Below, in pieces: positions 8,701-15,312 of a DNA stretch of 64,000 nucleotides. The notes beneath the pieces were generated by a model, which did not search any database, was not told the DNA's origin, and saw only the letters and a list, made by a program, of their open reading frames with translations. The stretch lies in the NCBI GenBank assembly GCA_003220435.1, contig QHSL01000083.1, positions 1-64,000 of the forward strand, read 5' to 3'. The first letter of the stretch is position 1. Every line of letters begins with the position of its first letter. Position numbers and translations under genes: made by a program. The stretch comes from Candidatus Rokuibacteriota bacterium (lineage in GTDB: Bacteria; Methylomirabilota; Methylomirabilia; Rokubacteriales; CSP1-6).

Positions 8701-9212
8701 ATCAGGCAGAGGCGCGGCAGATCCTCGGCGACATCGCCGCGCTCGGCGCCCTGGCGGACGCGCGGGCGGCGCGCGAGCACTACCAGGCGGCGCTGCGGCT
8801 CGCCGAAGAGCTCGGGCTCCGTCCGCTGGTCGGCTCGTGCCAGCTGAGCCTCAGCGCGCTCGACGCGCGGACGGGTGACTCCCCCGGCGCCGCCGGGCAC
8901 CGCACGCTCGCCCACAAGATCTTCGATGAGCTCGACATGCGGTTCTGGCACGAGCAGTCGGAGCGGGAGGTGACCGAGCTCGGCCACCTCTTCATCGTGG
9001 CGCGCTCCCATCCCGACCTCTACGACTTTCTGAGTCAGGAGCTCGCCGGCGCCGCGAAGATCAGGGTCATCCTCGACCGGCGCCTGCGCGAGCGGCGCCA
9101 GGAGGCCGAGGAGCTGATGGCGGAGCGGCGTCTCGCCGAGCGCCGGCGCGAGCAGATCGAGCAGGACCTGCGCGACTGGGGTCTCGCGGTGGCGGCCCGG
9201 CTCCATCGATGA
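5733..9212 (+). CDS. Zinc-ribbon / class III nucleotidyl cyclase / AAA ATPase / TPR signalling protein
   Basis: An 1159-residue multidomain regulator. Residues 3-24 form a zinc ribbon (CPAC and CNAC pairs). A class III cyclase domain follows (about 55-235) with metal aspartates D64 in LFADLKSS and D108 in GDGIMALFG. The usual substrate/transition-state motif GDxxN is GQTTH here (Gln182, His185), with Arg189 retained, so nucleotide specificity and activity are uncertain. An AAA domain (about 254-560) has Walker A AEAGVGKT at 285-292 and LVLEDLQWVD as Walker B. The rest is TPR-like helices ending in a charged coiled coil. Proteins of this layout are thought to sense signals through the TPR/ATPase part. 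GTG 5733 overlaps the preceding TGA. Confidence 0.88.
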   Translation: MRCPACQHDNPEGARFCNACGVRLGAPAPAAPQMYTPLHLAEKILTSRAAMVGERKQVTVLFADLKSSMELLVDRDPEEARRLLDAVVEHMMEAVHRYEGTVNQIMGDGIMALFGAPLALEDHAMRACFAALRMQETVGRYAEQIQRAEGISLKIRIGLNSGEVVVKSIGGDLKMEYTAVGQTTHLAARMEQMADPGSVLISPSTLRLAEGSVQVTPLGARAIKGLDAPIEVCELVGGAPTRSRLRPAAARQLSPFVGRTAELDRLHALLELAEAGSGQVAAITAEAGVGKTRLVYEFLRSPHTGAWRILEGRSLSYERAASYLPVIELLRTYFELDALDPVVRVAEKVITTVRALDPALEDAIAPILSLLDALPLDDPFRSLNARERRGRVLDSLTQLMRKESDRAPLMLVLEDLQWVDTETQAFLDALFEKLSTARLLLLVDHRPEHQLGWEDQPGFTRLPLEPLVPADADALLRALLGEDRSLRPLRELVIQRSTGNPFFLEEIVRTLVETHVLAGARGAHRLATELGTLQVPATVQAVLAARIDRLPHDEKVLLQAAAVIGADVPQALLEAITDAPGQAIGGVLASLQAAGFLYEAILFPDVVYRFKNALTRDVAYESLLREQRRRLHGRIVEAIEALYHDRQSSLIDQLAYHASRGEEWAKALAYNQQVGTRAALHAANAEAVRAFQDALAALRHLPSTRETLEQAVDIRLELRPPLLQLGRLEEVLAVSREAERLATELGDEPRLARVYTYLVNYHYLKGETRQAIEYGERCLAAGRVTGDQALQGLARQYLGQSYHAQGDYARAESTLRENLEGSTRAQATTSYVASCGWLAFSLADRGAFDAANTYLAEAQRAAATTHHAYSEVIAWTLTGLVWIRRGRLARAVIPLERGLEACRRKHLTVWQPIPLSLLGLAFVRMGHVNEGLRLLEEGVALSRELGIRAYLSAWLVNLAEGLLAAGRDAQALEAAGEALALARECGERGHQAEARQILGDIAALGALADARAAREHYQAALRLAEELGLRPLVGSCQLSLSALDARTGDSPGAAGHRTLAHKIFDELDMRFWHEQSEREVTELGHLFIVARSHPDLYDFLSQELAGAAKIRVILDRRLRERRQEAEELMAERRLAERRREQIEQDLRDWGLAVAARLHR

Positions 9213-9985
9213 CCACCGACGTTCTCGTCGAGCGGGACGGCCGGACCGCAGTCCTCACCTTCAACCGACCGGACGCCCGCAACGCGATGACGTTCGACAT
9301 GTACGACGCGCTCCACGATCTGTGCGAGCGTCTCGACGCCGACCCGGACGTGCGGGTCCTGGTCCTGAAGGGCGCCGGCGATCGCGCGTTCGCGAGCGGC
9401 ACCGACATCCGTCAGTTCCTCGACTTCACGACCGAGGACGACGCGCTCGCCTACGAGGCGAGGCTGAGCCGGACGCTCGCGCGGCTGGCCGGCATGCGCA
9501 AGCCGACGATCGCGATGGCGCAGGGCGACGCGGTCGGCGGCGGCTTCTTCCTGGCACTCGCATGCGATCTACGGCTCGCGGCGCCGCACGCGCGCTTCGG
9601 CGTGCCGGTGGCTCGGACGCTCGGCAACTTCCTGGCGCCCGTGAGCCTCTCGCTGCTCGTGGCGACGGTGGGACCGGTGCGCGCGCGGGAGCTCGTGCTG
9701 ACGGCCCGGCTGCTCGACGCCGCCGAGGCCAAAACCATCGGCCTGGTCGACCAGGTGCACCCGGCGGCGGAGCTCGAGCGGCGCGCCCGGGAGCTCGCGG
9801 TGAGCCTGGCCGGACTGGCCCCGCTGACGCTGGCGGCGACGAAGGAAGCCACTCGTCGCGTCATCGCGGCGCTGATGCCGCGCGACCTCGACGATCTGAT
9901 CCTCTCGTGCTACATGAGCCGGGACTTTCACGAAGGGGTACGGGCCTTCCTCGAAAAGCGCAGGCCCGAGTGGCGGGGACGCTGA
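9209..9985 (+). CDS. Crotonase / enoyl-CoA hydratase-isomerase superfamily protein
   Basis: A 258-residue crotonase-fold protein with the acyl-CoA oxyanion-hole elements FASGTDIRQF (residues 61-70) and GDAVGGGFFLALACD (106-120). The two glutamates that catalyse hydration in enoyl-CoA hydratases are replaced: Phe114 where GGGCE has Glu and Val134 where FGQPE has Glu. A standard hydratase activity is therefore unlikely; isomerase, hydrolase, decarboxylase or other crotonase chemistry is possible. The ATG overlaps the stop of the cyclase gene (ATGA), so the two are coupled. Confidence 0.85.
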   Translation: MTTDVLVERDGRTAVLTFNRPDARNAMTFDMYDALHDLCERLDADPDVRVLVLKGAGDRAFASGTDIRQFLDFTTEDDALAYEARLSRTLARLAGMRKPTIAMAQGDAVGGGFFLALACDLRLAAPHARFGVPVARTLGNFLAPVSLSLLVATVGPVRARELVLTARLLDAAEAKTIGLVDQVHPAAELERRARELAVSLAGLAPLTLAATKEATRRVIAALMPRDLDDLILSCYMSRDFHEGVRAFLEKRRPEWRGR

Positions 9986-9998
9986 CGGGCCGGACTGT

Positions 9999-10592
9999 CT
10001 ACCGCTTCTCTCTGACCTGATTCACCAGCTGCTGGAAGGACGAGGTCCGTAAGATACGATCGAACTGGCTCCGGTAGTTGGCGACGAGGCTCACGCCTTC
10101 GATGGTGACGTCGTACACGCGCCACCGGTCCCCGCGCTGGAGCATCCGGTAGTCGACCGGGACCTCGGTGCCCTGCTTCGTGATGATCCGCGTCTTCACG
10201 ACCGCCAGATCGCCGTCGACCGAGTCGCTGAGAAGTACCACGCGCTCGCCGCTGTACGCCTCCATCCGACCCACGTACGACCGTTCGAGCAGGTCGGCCA
10301 GCAGCTGAACTGACTCGCTTCGCTCGGCTGGAGTCCGAGCCTCCCAGTGACGCGCGAGGCATCGCTTCGCCAGCTCTTCAAAGTCGAAGACCTCGAAGGC
10401 GAGCCGTCGGAGCGTCTCGCGTCGCTCGGCAGCCTTCGCGGGGGCCTTGAGATCCTGATCCCCCAGGACCTTGAGGACCTGGTCGATTCTCGAGAACAGC
10501 TGGTCGGCGGGGGCACCGGCCCAGGCCCGGGGCGCCGTCAGAACGGCGAGGGTGAGCCCCACGACGAGTACCCGGCTGCGCCGCAGCCGCAT
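9999..10592 (-). CDS. mlaC: MlaC/Ttg2D-family phospholipid-binding ABC transporter protein
   Basis: A 197-residue secreted protein: signal peptide 1-26 (MRLRRSRVLVVGLTLAVLTA, cleaved after RAWAG), then the MlaC domain with RRETLRRLAFEVFDFEELAKRCL, SYVGRMEAY, VDYRMLQRGDRWRVYDVTIEGVSLVANYRSQF and the QQLVNQVREK end. MlaC shuttles phospholipids between the outer membrane and the MlaFEDB inner-membrane complex; those partners are not in this window. ATG 10592 overlaps the TAA of the upstream zinc-ribbon gene (TAATG), so translation is coupled. It is convergent with the crotonase gene, with only 13 nt between the stops. Confidence 0.9.
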   Translation of the reverse strand: MRLRRSRVLVVGLTLAVLTAPRAWAGAPADQLFSRIDQVLKVLGDQDLKAPAKAAERRETLRRLAFEVFDFEELAKRCLARHWEARTPAERSESVQLLADLLERSYVGRMEAYSGERVVLLSDSVDGDLAVVKTRIITKQGTEVPVDYRMLQRGDRWRVYDVTIEGVSLVANYRSQFDRILRTSSFQQLVNQVREKR

Positions 10593-10780
10593 TAGTTGTT
10601 GCTCGTCATGTTCAGAATGCGCCCCTCCAGCTGGTGAAGGAGCGGAACGTACTCGTCGCTGCCACAAGAGGGGCAGGTCGGTTCGCCCAGCTCGAAGCAC
10701 TCCTCGCACGCCACGCAGACGGCGAGGCTTCGCAGCGAGATCGGAACTCTCGAGAGCGTACGAACCATTGTGCTGATCAT
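10592..10780 (-). CDS. Small zinc-ribbon protein
   Basis: A 62-residue protein with CVACEECFELG and CPSCGSDEYVPL, an arrangement of two cysteine pairs that would bind one zinc. GGAGGG lies 10 nt before the ATG. The pattern 'CxxCxxC...CPxCGS' resembles small hypothetical proteins with a C-terminal GSDEYVPL-type element, found next to assorted genes. It is translationally coupled to mlaC. No function can be assigned. Confidence 0.65.
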   Translation of the reverse strand: MISTMVRTLSRVPISLRSLAVCVACEECFELGEPTCPSCGSDEYVPLLHQLEGRILNMTSNN

Positions 10781-10993
10781 TGCCTTGAGCCCTCCTGAGC
10801 TCCCTGTAATGCGAAGCCGATACCAATCCCGTCATGAGACATAACTACATAATAAGAAGCATGTTTTGGACCGAGACCAGAAGGCGCGTGTTATTAGGCG
10901 GACGATTTCTGACCACCGCACGAGCGCCCGGGCTGATCAGCCCCGGTCCACTCGATCCCGGACGTCGCGGTAGCGCCGGTGGCTTCGCCGGTC

Positions 10994-10999
10994 TAGAGT
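10994..10999 (+). promoter_or_regulatory. TAGAGT -10-like element of the TPR lipoprotein gene, in an AT-richer divergent region
   Basis: TAGAGT ends 7 nt before GTG 11007 and no ribosome-binding sequence is present, so a leaderless transcript is likely. The 226-bp region 10781-11006 between divergent genes contains an AT-rich island (10838-10862) unlike its surroundings, which probably also holds the promoter of the leftward zinc-ribbon/mlaC unit. Confidence 0.45.
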
Positions 11000-11006
11000 C
11001 GCCGCT

Positions 11007-11609
11007 GTGGGCCAGTCTCTCCTTGCGGTCTGGGCGCTCACGACGCTCGCGCTGGCCGGTTGCGCGACAACGCCCTACGCTGCCGGGGACGCGGCGGCAC
11101 GGCAGGGGCGGTACGCCGAGGCCGTCTCCCACTACCAGAAGGCGCTCGTCGGCGATCCCGACCGGATCGACGCTCTCGTCGGCCTGGGCATCGCCCGCTA
11201 CAAGCTCGGCGCGTTGGCCGAGGCGATCGATGCCCTGGAGCGAGCAGTGGCACACGCCCCCGAAGAGGCGAGGGCCAGGTTCTATTTGGGCCTGAGCTAT
11301 CTCCGAAAGGGTGATCTGGACCGAGCCGACGCGCACCTGACGGCCTTCGTCAACCTCAAGCCCGAACGGCGGCTCGCCGCGCAGGTCGACCGCACCCTCA
11401 ACCTGATCCGCGCGAAACCGCTCCCCGAGGAGACCCGCGTATTCGCGGCGGCCAGTCTAGAGAACGAGGCCGAGCTGGTACAGGAAGCGAGCGAGGCCTG
11501 GCGGGCGCTCGAATACGAGCGATACAATCGCTGGTACTATCCGTACTATCCTGGATCGTTCTACGGTCCGGGATGTTACTGGATAGGCAGCCGGCTGCGC
11601 TGCTTCTAG
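11007..11609 (+). CDS. TPR-repeat lipoprotein
   Basis: A 200-residue protein with a lipobox at residues 16-19 (LAGC, lipidated Cys19) and three to four tetratricopeptide repeats over about 22-135 (GDAAARQGRYAEAVSHYQKAL, GLGIARYKLGALAEAIDALE, YLGLSYLRKGDLDRADAHL). The C-terminus is Tyr/Pro/Gly-rich (RWYYPYYPGSFYGPG) with two cysteines. It is probably anchored in the outer or inner membrane as a scaffold; partners are unknown. GTG 11007 is chosen because it gives the signal peptide and follows TAGAGT by 7 nt. Confidence 0.8.
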   Translation: MGQSLLAVWALTTLALAGCATTPYAAGDAAARQGRYAEAVSHYQKALVGDPDRIDALVGLGIARYKLGALAEAIDALERAVAHAPEEARARFYLGLSYLRKGDLDRADAHLTAFVNLKPERRLAAQVDRTLNLIRAKPLPEETRVFAAASLENEAELVQEASEAWRALEYERYNRWYYPYYPGSFYGPGCYWIGSRLRCF

Positions 11610-11631
11610 CTCAGCCCTTCTGTATGAAGCG

Positions 11632-11676
11632 CGCCTCGGTCGGCGGGGGCCCAGCCCCGCGACGGCCTGCGGCGCG
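11632..11676. repeat. Third, dispersed copy of the 30.4-kb repeat core
   Basis: This 45-bp stretch downstream of the TPR lipoprotein gene matches the core of the tandem repeat at 30361-30490 at 40 of 45 positions, including an identical 19-mer starting CCCCGCGACGGC. Three copies in 64 kb, two in tandem and one 19 kb away, point to a family of small interspersed repeats in this genome. Confidence 0.5.
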
Positions 11677-11747
11677 TCCGGCGGGACGCAAGCTCGGCAT
11701 GGGAGCGCCGACGACCATATGACAATGACATCGCGCGAGAGCGGCTT

Positions 11748-12041
11748 ATGAGCGCCCAGCGTCACTACGGCTTCGAGCGCCGACGCCGGGCCGACATCCA
11801 GAAGGCGAAGCAGGAGGCGAAGCGCCAGCGCAAGACCGAGCGCGCTGAATCCGGGTCGACCGGCCCCGAGATCGGCGAGGCGCAGGACACGAGTGCGCCC
11901 GCTGGCTTGTGGGAGTGGTTCTCGCCGAGTCGGGGCCGGACCGTCACCTCCCCGATCGGGACGCGCCCCAATCCGGACCCGCCGGACGACTGGATCTTGT
12001 TGACGGACGTCGAGCCCGAGTCCGACGGCCGGCCGCAGTAG
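11748..12041 (+). CDS. Small conserved-type protein with basic N-terminal helix
   Basis: A 97-residue protein. Residues 8-35 form a strongly basic helix (FERRRRADIQKAKQEAKRQR), followed by an acidic, Pro-rich tail ending DWILLTDVEPESDG. Short proteins of the type 'FxxRRRxxxQKxKQEAKRxRK' are common as unnamed genes in GC-rich environmental bacteria, which supports reality; function unknown. The stop is directly adjacent to that of the CDGSH gene on the other strand. Confidence 0.55.
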   Translation: MSAQRHYGFERRRRADIQKAKQEAKRQRKTERAESGSTGPEIGEAQDTSAPAGLWEWFSPSRGRTVTSPIGTRPNPDPPDDWILLTDVEPESDGRPQ

Positions 12042-12251
12042 CTACTTCGGCTTCGCCGCCTCGGACGCCTGGAAGCCGATCTTGTTGTGCGTCCCATCGC
12101 ACATCGGCTTCGAGCTGGACCCGCCGCACCGGCAGAGCGCGATCCTGGGCTGGCCGGCGGTGTCGATGCGGGCCCCGGTCGGATCGTAGACTTCGCACTC
12201 GCCTTCGACCAGGAGCGGACCGTTCGGGCGCGCGGTGATCTTGACGCTCAT
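12042..12251 (-). CDS. CDGSH iron-sulfur domain protein
   Basis: A 69-residue protein with the complete CDGSH ligand set: Cys40, Cys42, Cys51 and His55 in CRCGGSSSKPMCDGTH, which binds a [2Fe-2S] cluster with 3Cys-1His ligation. The preceding GPLLVEGE strand element is normal for the bacterial short forms. ATG 12251 is chosen over the more upstream in-frame start because AAGGAGG lies 10 nt before it. CDGSH proteins act in redox or Fe-S handling; here the neighbour across the divergent promoter is a radical SAM selenoprotein, which also needs Fe-S clusters. Confidence 0.9.
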   Translation of the reverse strand: MSVKITARPNGPLLVEGECEVYDPTGARIDTAGQPRIALCRCGGSSSKPMCDGTHNKIGFQASEAAKPK

Positions 12252-12306
12252 CTGGATGAGTCCTCCTTGGAGGTAGAGCAGCGCCAACAAGATACCACTC
12301 CGGAGG

Positions 12307-12312
12307 TACACT
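12307..12312 (+). promoter_or_regulatory. TACACT -10-like element of the radical SAM selenoprotein gene
   Basis: TACACT is separated from GTG 12319 by 6 nt with no ribosome-binding sequence, so transcription would start at or next to the first base of the start codon (leaderless mRNA). On the other strand TATCTT (about 12290-12295) could serve the CDGSH gene. Confidence 0.5.
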
Positions 12313-12318
12313 GACGCC

Positions 12319-13746
12319 GTGAAGGAGCCCGGCGCGATCCTCCTCGTCGCCTGCTACGAGCTCGGCCACCAGCCTCTCACGGTCGCGTGGCCGGCCGCGT
12401 TCCTCGAGCGCGCGGGCTACTCGCCGTCGGTGGTGGACGTGTCGGTCGAGCCGCTCGACGCCGAGCACGTGACGCGCGCGAAGCTGGTGGCGATCTCGGT
12501 GCCGATGCACACGGCGCTTCGCCTCGGGGTCGTCGTCGCCGAGCGCGTGCGGGCGATCAATCCGGCCTGCCACATCGCCTTCTACGGTCTCTACGCCACG
12601 CTCAACGCCGACCATCTGCTGGCCGGCGTCGCCGATACGGTGATGAGCGGCGAGACCGAATCCGCACTGGTGAAGCTGGTCCAGCGGCTCGAGGCCGGGG
12701 GGGGCGCTCAGGGGAACGGCGCGCCCGTCGCGCCCACGCTGGAGAAGCTGCAGTTCCCGGTGCCCAGCCGCGCGACGCTTCCCCCTCTGAAGAAATACGC
12801 GCAGCTCGAGCGTGACGGCGGCGTCGAGCTCGCGGGCTACGTCGAGGCGAGCCGCGGCTGCAAGTACCTGTGTCGCCATTGCCCGATCCCGCCGGTCTAC
12901 GGCGGCCGCTTCTTCGTCGTGCCCGTCGAGGTGCTGCTCGCCGACGTCCAACAGCAGGTGGCGGCAGGGGCGACCCACATCACGTTCGGCGATCCCGATT
13001 TCCTGAACGGGCCCGGCCACGCCCTGGTCGTCACTCGGACGGTCCACGAGGAGTTCCCACGGCTCACGTTCGATTTCACGGCGAGGGTCGAGCACCTGCT
13101 GCGCCACCGGGAGCGGTTGCCGGAGTTGGCGCGGCAGGGATGCGCGTTCATCGTGACCGCCGCGGAGTCACTGAGTGACACCGTCCTGGAACACCTCGAC
13201 AAGGGACACACCCGCGCCGACATCGAGACCGCGCTCGGCGCCGTGCGCTCGGCCGGCATCGCGCTGCGTCCGACGTGGGTGCCCTTCACGCCGTGGACGA
13301 CCTTCGACGACTACCGGGAGCTGCTGGAGTTCGTCGATTCTCACGACCTCGTCGACGCCATCGATCCCGTGCAGTACTCGATCCGCCTCCTGGTCCCACC
13401 GGGCTCGCTCCTGCTGGACGGTCCGGCGCTGCGTCCCTTCCTCGGCCCGCTGGTGGAGGATCAGTTCCACTACCGATGGACGCACCCGGACCCACGCATG
13501 GAGGCGCTGCACGCGGACGTGTCGGCTGCGGTCGCTGCCGCCGCGACCAGGCGCGAGGACGCCGCGGTCACGTTCCACCGCGTGCGTGAGCTGTCCGATC
13601 GCGCCGCCGGGGCCGAGCCCCGGCCGTTCGCTACGGCGGCGAGCCGAACGCGCCCGCCGCGGCTCACCGAGCCGTGGTTCTGCTGAGCTGAGCCCACCGA
13701 GGGCCAGTTGGCCCTGAGCCGGATCTCGGGTACAGTATCCATCTAA
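12319..13746 (+). CDS. Radical SAM selenoprotein with CUAEP tail (TGA 13684-13686 read as selenocysteine)
   Basis: A 475-residue protein when the in-frame TGA is decoded as Sec456. Residues 1-125 resemble a cobalamin-binding-type Rossmann domain (ILLVACYELGHQPLTVAWP, GETESALVKLV) without a clear DxHxxG motif. The radical SAM core follows with the CX3CX2C cluster motif at Cys181, Cys185 and Cys188 (ASRGCKYLCRHC). The sequence before the TGA is TEPWFC; after it the same frame reads AEPTEGQLALSRISGTVSI and ends at TAA 13744-13746, giving the Cys-Sec-Ala-Glu-Pro tail that defines the CUAEP/CCAEP-tail radical SAM (seleno)protein family. A SECIS-like hairpin follows. Substrate unknown. It lies just before NifU-like and ATP-grasp genes. 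Confidence 0.85.
13684..13686 (+). other. TGA recoded as selenocysteine
   Basis: The codon lies between TGC (Cys) and GCT GAG CCC (Ala-Glu-Pro), giving the family tail C-U-A-E-P. The frame stays open for 19 more codons to TAA. In Cys-containing relatives the same position is cysteine (CCAEP). Decoding requires selA, selB, selC and selD elsewhere in the genome; none are in this window. Confidence 0.85.
13700..13715 (+). promoter_or_regulatory. Bacterial SECIS-like hairpin
   Basis: AGGGCC and GGCCCT form a perfect 6-bp stem around the loop AGTT (13706-13709). The loop starts 19 nt after the TGA and has G at its second position. Published bacterial SECIS rules ask for an apical loop about 16-37 nt from the UGA, with a G among the first two loop bases and a short upper stem; this hairpin meets them. 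Confidence 0.7.
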
Positions 13747-13757
13747 GAGGTGCTGCC

Positions 13758-14039
13758 ATGAGCGCTGAGCTCAAGACGAAAGTTCAAGAGCTGATCGACA
13801 CGATGATCAATCCCGCGGTGGCCGGTCACGGCGGCTTCGTCGAGCTGATCGACGTGCAGGACAATCGCGTCTACCTCCAGATGGGCGGCGGTTGTCAGGG
13901 CTGCGGCGCCGCGGATGTCACGCTGAAGTCGGGGATCGAGCGGTTGATCAGGGAAGAGCTCCCCGAGGTCATCGAAGTTCTGGACACGACGGATCACGCC
14001 GCGGGCAGCAACCCGTACTACACGCCGGGCAAAGCCTAG
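13758..14039 (+). CDS. NifU C-terminal domain (Nfu-type) iron-sulfur carrier protein
   Basis: A 93-residue single-domain protein: INPAVAGHGGFVELIDVQDNRVYLQMGGGCQGCGAADVTL has the NifU-C fold signature with the CxxC pair Cys46 and Cys49 that holds a cluster at the dimer interface. It ends with a short NPYYTPGKA tail. Such proteins donate [4Fe-4S] clusters to apo-enzymes. It begins 11 nt after the true end of the radical SAM selenoprotein, with ribosome-binding sequence AAGAGG, so a role in supplying that enzyme's cluster is a reasonable inference. Confidence 0.9.
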   Translation: MSAELKTKVQELIDTMINPAVAGHGGFVELIDVQDNRVYLQMGGGCQGCGAADVTLKSGIERLIREELPEVIEVLDTTDHAAGSNPYYTPGKA

Positions 14040-14064
14040 CCCTCACGCCGCTGCGCGCGGGCAG

Positions 14065-15312
14065 GTGACCTCAGTGGCTTCGGCGAGCCGGTTGCTGCTC
14101 CTCCTGCCCACCACGACGTACCGCACCGAGGCCTTCATCGACGCCGCGACGCGCATGGGCGTCGAGCTCGTGTGCGCCTCGGAGCGGCCGAGCACGCTGC
14201 AGACGCACGCGCCCGACAGCCTCGTCACCCTGGACTTCAACGATCCCCTCGCCAGCGCCGAGGCGATCGCCCAGCTCGCCCGGCGCCGGCCGATCAACGC
14301 CGTCGTCGCGGTCGACGACCTGACCACGGTCGTGGCCGCCGCCATCAGCGCGCGGCTCGGACTCAAGACGAACTCCTTGCCCGCCGTCATCGCCGCGCGC
14401 GACAAGCACGCGATGCGCCGGTGCCTGGCCGATGCGTCGGTACCGGTGCCTCGCTTCCGCCTGGTCGACCTGACCGACGATCCGCGAGCCGTCGCCGAGC
14501 AGATGGAATACCCGTGCATCCTCAAGCCGCGCATGCTCTCGGCGAGCCGGGGGGTGATCCGTGCGAACGACGCGCGAGAGTTCGTCGCGGCCGTCCGCCG
14601 CATCGCGACGATCCTGGCGGGCGTCGACGCCGCGTTTCCCGACGAGGCGCGCCGGACCTTGCTCGTCGAAGCCTTCGTTCCCGGACGCGAGGTCGCGCTC
14701 GAGGGCTTGCTGGTGGGCGGAACGCTCCACGTCCTGGCCCTCTTCGACAAGCCGGACCCGCTCGACGGACCGTTCTTCGAGGAGACCATCTACGTCACGC
14801 CGACCCGGCTGCCCGAGGTCACCCAGGCCCGCATCGCGGCGGTGACCCGCGACGCCTGCTCGGCCCTCGGACTCACCGAGGGGCCGATCCACGCCGAGCT
14901 GCGGGTCAATTCGCTAGGCCCGTGGATCCTCGAGGTCGCGGCTCGCTCGATCGGCGGGCTCTGCTCGCAGACGCTCCGCTTCGGCACCGGCCTGACCCTC
15001 GAGGAGCTGATCCTCTGCCACGCCCTCGGTCGCCCCCTGGAGTCCCTGGAGCGCGAGTGGCGGCCCGCAGGCGTGATGATGATCCCGATTCCGCGAGCAG
15101 GTCGGTTGCGCGCGGTTCGGGGACGCGAAGAGGCTACCGCGGTCGCCGGCATCGAGGAGGTCGCCGTCACCATGCACCCCGGCCAGGAGGTGGTGCCGCT
15201 CCCCGAGGGGTGGCAGTACCTCGGGTTCATCTTCGCCCGCGCTGACACGCCCGCCGCGGTCGAGCGGGCGCTGCGCGAGGCGCACGCGTGCTTGCACTTC
15301 GACATTGAGTAA
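14065..15312 (+). CDS. ATP-grasp superfamily ligase
   Basis: A 415-residue protein with an N-terminal Rossmann-like preATP-grasp part (RLLLLLPTTTYRTEAFIDAA) and the ATP-grasp fold: RDKHAMRRCLADASVPVPRFRLVD, PCILKPRMLSASRGVIRAND, LLVEAFVPGREVALEGLLVGG and HAELRVNSLGPWILEVAARSIGGLCS, the last carrying the metal-binding Glu/Asn region. The C-terminal domain resembles those of carboxylate-amine ligases of the BL00235/CarB-like group. It would join a carboxylate to an amine or thiol with ATP; substrate unknown. It is in the same unit as the NifU-like and radical SAM genes, which raises the possibility of a small biosynthetic pathway. The start is GTG, with no good ribosome-binding site. Confidence 0.85.
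   Translation: MTSVASASRLLLLLPTTTYRTEAFIDAATRMGVELVCASERPSTLQTHAPDSLVTLDFNDPLASAEAIAQLARRRPINAVVAVDDLTTVVAAAISARLGLKTNSLPAVIAARDKHAMRRCLADASVPVPRFRLVDLTDDPRAVAEQMEYPCILKPRMLSASRGVIRANDAREFVAAVRRIATILAGVDAAFPDEARRTLLVEAFVPGREVALEGLLVGGTLHVLALFDKPDPLDGPFFEETIYVTPTRLPEVTQARIAAVTRDACSALGLTEGPIHAELRVNSLGPWILEVAARSIGGLCSQTLRFGTGLTLEELILCHALGRPLESLEREWRPAGVMMIPIPRAGRLRAVRGREEATAVAGIEEVAVTMHPGQEVVPLPEGWQYLGFIFARADTPAAVERALREAHACLHFDIE

Noticed and set aside
12319-15312. RiPP gene cluster reading of the radical SAM / ATP-grasp genes
   Set aside because: No small precursor gene, leader-binding domain or peptidase was found between or beside them.
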